A stretch of DNA of 27,261 bases from a virus. The position numbers were made by a program, and so were the translations under genes. Numbering within the stretch: position 1 is the stretch's first letter; each line of letters opens with the position of its first letter. The stretch is from the IMG/VR virus record IMGVR_UViG_3300042090_000958, positions 1 to 27,261 of that record. One strand, written 5' to 3'. Below, in pieces: positions 15,457 through 21,029 of the stretch. The notes beneath the pieces are model-generated. The model had not been told where the DNA came from and did not search any database. It worked only from the letters and a program-made list of their open reading frames with translations.

Positions 15457-16818
15457 TTAGTTGTTTTTTTCCCTGGCTAACCTTCTGGACCAACCTTCGC
15501 CGGGCTCCCAAGGATAATGACGAACGCCGTCTATCATCGTTTGTGGCAATTTTACCCAGCCTAAATGCCTTAAAATGTCGGCGATCCTCATTTCGTCCCT
15601 CTTTGACTGCTTATCATCTGGCACTCCGATGGTGCTCAATCCGGCGTTTGTAGTGACCAGGGTTGGCTCCTTAATGAGCCATGCCTCTATCTTCTCTGAC
15701 CAAGGATCTGACTCCATGAGCTTGGCGGCCTCGAGTTTCAAGGCATCCTTGTCCATGGTTTCGTCCGGGAAGAACTTTTCCCCGCTCTCCCAGGCTGCCA
15801 CGGCTTCGGCCCAAAGCTGATCACGGAACTGGGCGATGATCTCGAGATCGATCTCTTTGTTGATATGGATCGGGTGCGTTCGCCTATTACCGGTCGCGTC
15901 TGTTAGGAATTGGCGTTCATTCGTCGTTCCAACAAATACACATGATCGTGGCCGGCTGACTTCTCCCCCATCGCGTCCACCTCCGAACGGAATGAAATTG
16001 TCGGTGGGACTGCCAAGAAACTGTTTGATCTCGTGGCCTCTTTTACTCCTAAAGCTCTTGAGCTCGGCAATCTCGTGGACCCAGAACCTATTGAGCATGG
16101 ATAGCGCCCGCTTGGGATCATTTAGATCCAGTTCTGTGTCGCTAACCCAAGGGTCGCAAAGGGCTTTTATCGATCTAGACTTGTTAACATCCTCGTTTCC
16201 TATCAGCACCAGGAAGTGATCGTGCTTCGATCCTGGCTTCATGGCCCTGGCGACAGCCCCAATGAAGAACCAGCGGAGCAGCTTTAGCGCTAGAGGGTCG
16301 GTCTGGTGAAAGGCTTTGCGTGCCACGATATCGATGGCCGACGGCAGTTCCTGGACCCACGTCAGCCCACTCAGGTACTCGCGCACCGGGTGGTACGGGT
16401 TCTCACTGGCGAGCACGTCGAAGGCTTCGTGAGATGTCTCATTGGGTAGTTGGATCAGTTTGGACTTGCGACCGTCCGTGCCGCGGATCTTGAGCTCAAC
16501 GGTTTCGCGCCACCTAACAACGTCAGCCCTGAGTAGGGGCTTGCGGTTGAACTCAACTCGCTCGGTGAGCTCGTTCAGTTCGATCTCCCCGGGCCCGAGC
16601 GTCAGTTCACGCAGCGCCGGGTCCCTCAGTATGCGACACGCAGACGCCAGCGACTTAGTCAGCCCCGGGACGACGTGATAGGACCTGGTCCTATTACCAC
16701 CGCCCTGGATGACCGACAGGTTCGGGGGTGCGTCGGAATCGTCCGGTGGTGGTGGGTCATTTAAGCCGGGGGGTGCATACTCATCACCCGGCGGAGGCGG
16801 CGGAGGCGGCATTTCCAT
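15457..16818 (-). CDS. VirE-type primase-helicase ATPase
   Basis: A 453-residue protein. The first about 35 residues are Pro-rich. The ATPase core matches the virulence-associated E (VirE, pfam05272) family used by phages and plasmids as a replicative helicase: LVLIGNEDVNKSRSIKAL at residues 203-220 is the P-loop, FWVHEIAEL (246-254) is the Walker B segment, and TTNERQFLTDATGNRRTHPI (298-317) is the sensor and arginine-finger segment. In the P-loop the usual Gly before Lys-Ser is Asn (N212). It lies beside the AT-rich island. The start has only a weak GGGGA, and ATG 16812 is also possible. Confidence 0.82.
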   Translation of the reverse strand: MEMPPPPPPPGDEYAPPGLNDPPPPDDSDAPPNLSVIQGGGNRTRSYHVVPGLTKSLASACRILRDPALRELTLGPGEIELNELTERVEFNRKPLLRADVVRWRETVELKIRGTDGRKSKLIQLPNETSHEAFDVLASENPYHPVREYLSGLTWVQELPSAIDIVARKAFHQTDPLALKLLRWFFIGAVARAMKPGSKHDHFLVLIGNEDVNKSRSIKALCDPWVSDTELDLNDPKRALSMLNRFWVHEIAELKSFRSKRGHEIKQFLGSPTDNFIPFGGGRDGGEVSRPRSCVFVGTTNERQFLTDATGNRRTHPIHINKEIDLEIIAQFRDQLWAEAVAAWESGEKFFPDETMDKDALKLEAAKLMESDPWSEKIEAWLIKEPTLVTTNAGLSTIGVPDDKQSKRDEMRIADILRHLGWVKLPQTMIDGVRHYPWEPGEGWSRRLAREKNN

Positions 16819-16847
16819 GTAAGTGGGTCCCCAAAATAAATCTGCCC

Positions 16848-16868
16848 CCCACCGGGGCGGCCGGTGGG
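16848..16868 (-). terminator. Weak terminator-like hairpin
   Basis: CCCACCGG (16848-16855) and CCGGTGGG (16861-16868) form an eight-pair stem with a five-base loop. On the minus strand a T-rich stretch (TTTATTTT, 16840-16833) follows seven bases later. It lies in the 143-base gap between the nuclease and ATPase genes and may weaken read-through. The gap holds no convincing gene. Confidence 0.4.
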
Positions 16869-16961
16869 AGGCAGTGGATTTAGGCTAGGCCCTATCCAAA
16901 CAGGTTTGAGATCGTGGCCGAGCCGCCCGCTGGCATTACGCATCTGTACCCAACGGGGCCG

Positions 16962-17264
16962 CTACTCGTCAAGTGCCTCGAGCACGTCGCTGACGCTGCG
17001 GGCGATTACGTAGACGCCGCCGGCGCGTTCGACGGCTTGCTGGAACAGCTTCTGGCGCTGTGACTGCCGGCCCGTTTCGGTCTTGGCCTCGATCGCTATG
17101 TAGCGGCCTTGGTGTATGGCGAGGATGTCGGGGTGGCCGTTGGGCAGGCTGCGCACCTGCTTCCGGCCGCGCTTGGCGACTACCACGTTGCAGCGGTAGA
17201 CGAGCACGTCGGGGCGGGAGCCGAGCTCGACTAGGATCGCTCTCACTACAGCGCCTTCAGCCAT
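16962..17264 (-). CDS. VRR-NUC domain nuclease
   Basis: A 100-residue protein, ATG 17264, overlapping the helicase gene end by 19 bases, with AAGGA ahead. It is a complete minimal VRR-NUC domain (pfam08774), a PD-(D/E)xK-type fold: EGAVVRAILVELGSRPDVLV, then the metal-binding NGHPDILAI (Asp) and IAIEAKTETG (Glu and Lys), then QSQRQKLFQQ and AGGVYVIARSV. Such stand-alone phage nucleases act as structure-specific or single-strand nucleases in replication or recombination. Pairing with an SF2 helicase supports that role. Confidence 0.85.
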   Translation of the reverse strand: MAEGAVVRAILVELGSRPDVLVYRCNVVVAKRGRKQVRSLPNGHPDILAIHQGRYIAIEAKTETGRQSQRQKLFQQAVERAGGVYVIARSVSDVLEALDE

Positions 17265-18610
17265 TGCTTATCCTTGCCGACCAGTTCCCTCCATATACCC
17301 CAGGGCATCGGCTCTTGAGGGAACTTTTCTTTGTAGCGATGGACCACGTACCCGGGCTTTCTGCCCATAGCACGGGCCTCGAGCATCCATGCCCGGAACA
17401 TGTCGCGAGGCGAGCCTTGGCCGATCGGGCGGGCCACTGCGTTCTCGACGACCAGCTTGGTGACCTTCTTGACCCGCTCGGCCCCGCAGTTCGGACACAC
17501 GTCGCCCTCGAAGATGGCGTAGCACTGGGCGCAGGTGTGCAGCGGCAGCTCCTCAGCCGCGGTTAGGTCCTTCGCCACCTTGTCGCGGTCCTTCTGTAGC
17601 GAGTAGTCTCGATCCTGCTCTGGCAGCCCGTGGCGGCGTAGCAACTTGGAGTGGTCGTGGATACGGGCCAGAGCTTTGCCGGGCGCGGGGCGCATGATTC
17701 TGCCGACCATCTGCAGGTAGAGGGATGTGGACATCGTCGGCCGGCACAGCAGCGCCGTCTCGAGGTCGGGGATGTCCACGCCCTCGGTCAGGATCGTCAC
17801 GTTGCACAGCACGCGCGTCTCGCCTGAGCGTAGGCGCTCGAGGATGGCAGAACGCTCGGCCAGCGGCGTCTTGAAGTCCAAGTGCTCGGCTTTGACGCCA
17901 ACGCTCTGGAACTCTGCGCACAGGCGCATGCTGTGCTCGATGTCTACGGCGAAGACGATCGTGCGGCTGCCGGCGCAGTGCTTGACCCACTGTTCGACGA
18001 CATTGCCGAGGATCGTCTTGGTGCTCATGGCCATCGAGAGCGACCTGGTGTCGAAGTCGCCGTTGACGATCTTGATGTCCGTGAGGTCGGCCGTTACGTA
18101 CTCAAAGCCCGTGTAGCGACACAGGTGCCCCGCGTCCATCAGCTCACGCGGTTTGGCTGCGACCACTAACGAGTCGAACCACTCGCCCAGGCCTTTACCG
18201 TCCAGGCGGAACGGTGTTGCGGTTAACCCGACGATCGGCGCTCCGACGTCGAAGAGATCGCGATAACTTATAGATTGAGAATGATGCGCTTCATCGATGA
18301 TGATCAGGTCCGCAGCTGGCATATGCCGCCGGTTAAGCGTCTGAATGCTCGCCAGCTGCACAGAGTGGTCTGTGCGCGGATGGCCGGCCATGATCACGCC
18401 GTGCGGGATGTGGGCGAAGCGCTTCGATGTCTGCTCGATGATCTCACGACGGTGCACGACGAACAGCACGCGGCCGCCGCGCTCGATCAGGTGCTGGGCG
18501 ATAACGCTCTTGCCTGAACCTGTAGGGGAAACGAGCAGAACTCTGGCCTTACCAGCGGCCAGCTCAGCGAGGATGCTATCCACCGCCGTTTGCTGGTAGT
18601 CCCTAAGCAT
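17246..18610 (-). CDS. SF2 DEAH helicase with C-terminal zinc ribbon
   Basis: A 454-residue protein from ATG 18610; the longer frame to 18667 runs into the small upstream gene. It opens MLRDYQQTAVDSILAELAAG, the Q-like start of DNA-dependent SF2 helicases. Motif I SPTGSGKS (28-35), motif II DEAH (106-109), motif III LTATP (129-133) and motif VI QMVGRIMRP are all present. After the RecA-like domains a zinc ribbon follows (CAQCYAIFEGDVCPNCG). The C-terminal tail has WMLEARAMGRKPGYVVHRYK. It belongs to the Type III restriction/UvsW-like helicases used in phage replication and recombination. It overlaps the nuclease gene. Confidence 0.88.
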   Translation of the reverse strand: MLRDYQQTAVDSILAELAAGKARVLLVSPTGSGKSVIAQHLIERGGRVLFVVHRREIIEQTSKRFAHIPHGVIMAGHPRTDHSVQLASIQTLNRRHMPAADLIIIDEAHHSQSISYRDLFDVGAPIVGLTATPFRLDGKGLGEWFDSLVVAAKPRELMDAGHLCRYTGFEYVTADLTDIKIVNGDFDTRSLSMAMSTKTILGNVVEQWVKHCAGSRTIVFAVDIEHSMRLCAEFQSVGVKAEHLDFKTPLAERSAILERLRSGETRVLCNVTILTEGVDIPDLETALLCRPTMSTSLYLQMVGRIMRPAPGKALARIHDHSKLLRRHGLPEQDRDYSLQKDRDKVAKDLTAAEELPLHTCAQCYAIFEGDVCPNCGAERVKKVTKLVVENAVARPIGQGSPRDMFRAWMLEARAMGRKPGYVVHRYKEKFPQEPMPWGIWRELVGKDKQWLKAL

Positions 18611-18710
18611 CGCGTGACTTCTTCCTCTGCGCCGCATTGTGCCCGGCGATAGCGCCGAGGATCTCATAGACGAGCGGTACGATGAGCATCATCGCGAAGA
18701 TCCATTGCAT
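18603..18710 (-). CDS. Small membrane protein
   Basis: A 35-residue protein at ATG 18710 with AAAGGA six to seven bases ahead. The first 23 residues (MQWIFAMMLIVPLVYEILGA) are one transmembrane helix; the tail is basic (AAQRKKSRDA). Its end overlaps the helicase start by eight bases. Small early membrane proteins in phages often modulate host functions; nothing specific can be said here. Confidence 0.6.
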   Translation of the reverse strand: MQWIFAMMLIVPLVYEILGAIAGHNAAQRKKSRDA

Positions 18711-18721
18711 GGTTGGTCCTT

Positions 18722-18925
18722 TCACTTGATTCCCCCGTTCCTCAGCATGAGTTTCTTCCTCGCTTCGGGTTCCATGGCGTCCATGGTGTGCATCTCTTTG
18801 AGCGCGCATTTCGCGCAGACGTCCCTGTCTGGGCCTGAGATGGTCCATGACATCCGGATGCTCGCGGGCCTGCCACAGGTGCCGCAGACTGCCGGCGTAA
18901 CCCGTTTATTGAACCCTTTTGGCAT
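18722..18925 (-). CDS. Zinc-ribbon protein, first leftward early gene
   Basis: A 67-residue protein with a perfect GGAGG five bases before ATG 18925. It has two Cys pairs, VCGTCGRP near residue 14 and VCAKCALKE near residue 36, spaced like a zinc ribbon. The C-terminus is helical and basic (EPEARKKLMLRNGG). As the first gene after the control region it could be a small nucleic-acid-binding or regulatory protein. The family is not identified. Confidence 0.7.
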   Translation of the reverse strand: MPKGFNKRVTPAVCGTCGRPASIRMSWTISGPDRDVCAKCALKEMHTMDAMEPEARKKLMLRNGGIK

Positions 18926-19022
18926 CAGACCTCCGGCGCTTTCGTTCGTTTAGTTTGTGTATTTCCGCATGGATACGGCATCTAGACTGCCCTTCGACGG
19001 CATTTCGTTGGCAGCCTAGCCA

Positions 19023-19048
19023 GGTGCATTTTCGTTTGGGCATGCACC
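19023..19048. promoter_or_regulatory. Candidate operator: GGTGCAT-N12-ATGCACC
   Basis: A perfect seven-base inverted repeat with a 12-base gap, 26 bases overall. It lies next to the rightward -35 box and over the predicted leftward transcript start. Size and place fit the binding site of a dimeric repressor. Two related tracts, GCATTTCGTTGG at 19000 and GCATTTTCGTTTGG at 19026, form a direct repeat here. Confidence 0.5.
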
Positions 19049-19050
19049 GA

Positions 19051-19079
19051 TGTATATCCGATGTTGACAGCGAACGCAA
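19051..19079 (-). promoter_or_regulatory. Possible leftward early promoter overlapping the rightward one
   Basis: On the minus strand TTGCGT (19079-19074), a 17-base spacer and TATACA (19056-19051). It would start transcripts near 19044 toward the zinc-ribbon gene. The rightward -35 box lies within its spacer, so the two promoters would compete. The boxes are weaker than those of the rightward promoter. Confidence 0.4.
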
Positions 19080-19092
19080 TCGGGTGTATATT
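19064..19092 (+). promoter_or_regulatory. Strong rightward sigma70 promoter
   Basis: TTGACA (19064-19069), a 17-base spacer and TATATT (19087-19092). This is nearly consensus. The predicted transcript starts near 19099 and reaches the first gene after about 33 bases, through GGAGGT at 19121-19126. Confidence 0.75.
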
Positions 19093-19131
19093 CACATCGC
19101 CGGCATTCCGGCCGGTTCTAGGAGGTACCAA

Positions 19132-19359
19132 ATGAAGATGGACCACAAGGATGATCGTTACGCCGACGCCTGGGAGCGCTTCTGCGAGGAGGAAGTGGAC
19201 GTGCCACTGGCGCGTTGGCAGGTGATGGAAATCATTGAGCTGACCAGGGCCCACGGCACGCCATCGGCGAAATCGTTGATCCCGGACCTGGAGGAATTCA
19301 CCGAAATGCCCGACAGCGGGACCGGGATGGACTGCGAGCCGGATGGGGACGAGCGATGA
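19132..19359 (+). CDS. Small acidic early protein
   Basis: A 75-residue protein. ATG 19132 is set by GGAGGT six bases upstream; the frame continues open to 18919 but that part is the promoter. It is acidic with a helical core (DDRYADAWERFCEEEVDVPL, then RWQVMEIIELTRAHGT) and an acidic tail. As the first gene of a strongly promoted early operon it may act on the host or on transcription; nothing in the sequence says which. Confidence 0.65.
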   Translation: MKMDHKDDRYADAWERFCEEEVDVPLARWQVMEIIELTRAHGTPSAKSLIPDLEEFTEMPDSGTGMDCEPDGDER

Positions 19360-19637
19360 ACGTCTTTTTCTACGAGGCCCTCTTGATCACTAAAGCCAAT
19401 GCCCTTTTCCAGGGCGAAGCGCTAAAATTCCAAAACGTCGCGACAGGTGCAGGAGACGCGAAAGCGGACCTCCCCCCGGCGCCGGTCGGAAGCGTGGCGC
19501 CTCAGCACGTGCGGCAGAACTGGGGCAATTTCTATGACGCATGCGTCCGGCTGGATCGCTACCTGCGAGACCAGGGGGATCAACAGCCGTTCGAGGACTG
19601 GCTTTATATCCGTAAATTCCTGGAGGGAATCAAATGA
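19356..19637 (+). CDS. Hypothetical early protein
   Basis: A 93-residue protein coupled to the upstream gene by ATGA. The first 30 residues are helix-like (FYEALLITKANALFQGEALK), followed by a Pro/Ala linker (ADLPPAPVGSVAPQHVRQNW) and a second helical part (ACVRLDRYLRDQGDQQPFED). It is directly upstream of the recombination gene, to which it is also coupled. No family recognised. Confidence 0.65.
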   Translation: MNVFFYEALLITKANALFQGEALKFQNVATGAGDAKADLPPAPVGSVAPQHVRQNWGNFYDACVRLDRYLRDQGDQQPFEDWLYIRKFLEGIK

Positions 19638-20704
19638 GCGAGTCTCTGGAAGATGTAGCCAAGGCAAAGGCTGAGGCCGCGGCCCTGGCAAAGGCCAAAA
19701 GGGACGCCTTTGCCAGGGCGTGGGAGGCCTCAATGAGCATTTACGATCCGCACAACATCGAATCCGCAGTGACCCTGGCAGCCATGCTGGCTAAATCGCA
19801 GATCCTCCCGCGGCATCTGCACGGGAAGCCGGCTGACGTGCTGGCCATAATGATTAAGGGGCGAGAGCTCGGAATCTCGACCATGAAGGCGCTGTCTGGA
19901 ATGTACTGCATCAATGGCAAAGTCGAGCTCGATGCTGCGACCCTGGCGGGCGTGGTCATGTCGCGAACCGACCTGTGCGAGTATTTGACGCTCATCGAGA
20001 GCACTGACAAGGTGGCAACCTATGAAACTAAGCGAAAAGGGAGTCCGAAGTCTGTTGTAATGGGCTTCACGATGGTCCAGGCAGAACGGGCTGGTTTACT
20101 TCGTAATGATGTTTGGCGAAAATTCCCTGAGGCGATGCTTCGCGCAAGAGCCATCTCTGTTGTCGCCAGAGCTGTTTACCCTGATCTTGCCGCAGGTCTA
20201 TACGTCCAAGGAGAGATTGGAGGCGATGATCCAAAATACGTACCTGCCACGAGCCAAGTCGAGGCGAAACCCACCCGCCCCGCTTTCCCCGTCACTGACG
20301 CAGACTTCGAAGTCATCCGCGAGAGCCTCAAAACGCCGCCGGTCGCGGAAGACGAAGTAGCGGAACCCGCACCGGCAGCCAGGGGCACGTGGACGGATTC
20401 GGAGCCTGACTTCAGCCCTGACGACAAGATCAGCGCCGAGGCTGCGCGGGAGAATCAGTTCGCGGGAGTGAAGATGTCAAGCGGGCCCCTGAAGGGGCAG
20501 TTCGTCAGCGCTCAGCCGCTGGCGTGGCTGGTGAAGGCCGCCAAGCACCTGCAGACGATCGTCGACCTGGCCACAGAGTCCGGGCAGCCGCAGAAGGTGG
20601 GCAATATCAAGATGCTCGAGGCGCTGGCGTACTACATTGAGAAGAAGAGCGCAGAGGACTACACGGACGCGGAAATTAACGCAGCACAGGAGGAGACGAA
20701 ATGA
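19634..20704 (+). CDS. RecT-like single-strand annealing protein
   Basis: A 356-residue protein, GGAGGG ahead of ATG 19634 and ATGA-coupled. After an Ala/Lys-rich helix, residues about 45-180 carry the run ILPRHLHGKPADVLAIMIKG, RELGISTMKALSGMYCINGK, VELDAATLAGVV, then a beta-rich part and KFPEAMLRARAISVVARAVY. This order (a helix, AGRELG.S.M.AL.G..I..GK..L.A..M, then W.K.P..M..ARA.S) is that of phage RecT-superfamily annealing proteins. They coat single-stranded DNA and anneal complementary strands. The C-terminal third is linker-like, then a helix-rich tail (LAWLVKAAKHLQTIVDLATE). No exonuclease partner lies alongside; the VRR-NUC is on the other side. Confidence 0.7.
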   Translation: MSESLEDVAKAKAEAAALAKAKRDAFARAWEASMSIYDPHNIESAVTLAAMLAKSQILPRHLHGKPADVLAIMIKGRELGISTMKALSGMYCINGKVELDAATLAGVVMSRTDLCEYLTLIESTDKVATYETKRKGSPKSVVMGFTMVQAERAGLLRNDVWRKFPEAMLRARAISVVARAVYPDLAAGLYVQGEIGGDDPKYVPATSQVEAKPTRPAFPVTDADFEVIRESLKTPPVAEDEVAEPAPAARGTWTDSEPDFSPDDKISAEAARENQFAGVKMSSGPLKGQFVSAQPLAWLVKAAKHLQTIVDLATESGQPQKVGNIKMLEALAYYIEKKSAEDYTDAEINAAQEETK

Positions 20705-21027
20705 CAACGCGACGCCAGGGCGATGTGTTCATCCGTAGTCTGACGAAGGCTGCGGCCGAGAAGCTCAAGGCTGGCATGAAGGAGATCCCGCGTGACAAGG
20801 GGCGGGTGGTGCTGGCCTACGGAGAGGTGACCGGGCACAGTCACGCCATTTCTGAGCAGGCTGTTAGGTTTCTCACGAACGATGCAGCGCTTCGGATTCT
20901 AGAGATCCGAGAGCCGGCGACACTCCGTCATGAGGAGCATCGCGCCTTCGAGCTTCCGGTCGGCGATTATGAGGTGACCATTCAAAGGGAGTGGCACCGT
21001 AAATCCATCTTCACCGTAGCGGATTAG
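20701..21027 (+). CDS. Small conserved beta protein (GEVTGHSHAI family)
   Basis: A 108-residue protein with GGAGGAGACGAA before ATG 20701. The sequence GRVVLAYGEVTGHSHAISEQ, then PATLRHEEHRAFELPVGDYE and VTIQREWHR, follows a conserved small-protein pattern I recall from bacterial and phage genomes: G-D-V, then VLA-x-GE-x-TGH-x-HA, HEEH, LP-x-G-x-Y and QRE. The four conserved His residues suggest metal binding or a cupin-like shape, but no function is known to me. In other genomes it is, from memory, found beside DUF6745-like genes, as here. Confidence 0.65.
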   Translation: MTTRRQGDVFIRSLTKAAAEKLKAGMKEIPRDKGRVVLAYGEVTGHSHAISEQAVRFLTNDAALRILEIREPATLRHEEHRAFELPVGDYEVTIQREWHRKSIFTVAD

Positions 21028-21029
21028 CC

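Noticed and set aside
16761-16943. 60-residue reverse ORF before the VirE-type gene
   Set aside because: No ribosome site, and it overlaps the Pro-rich start of the ATPase gene in another frame.
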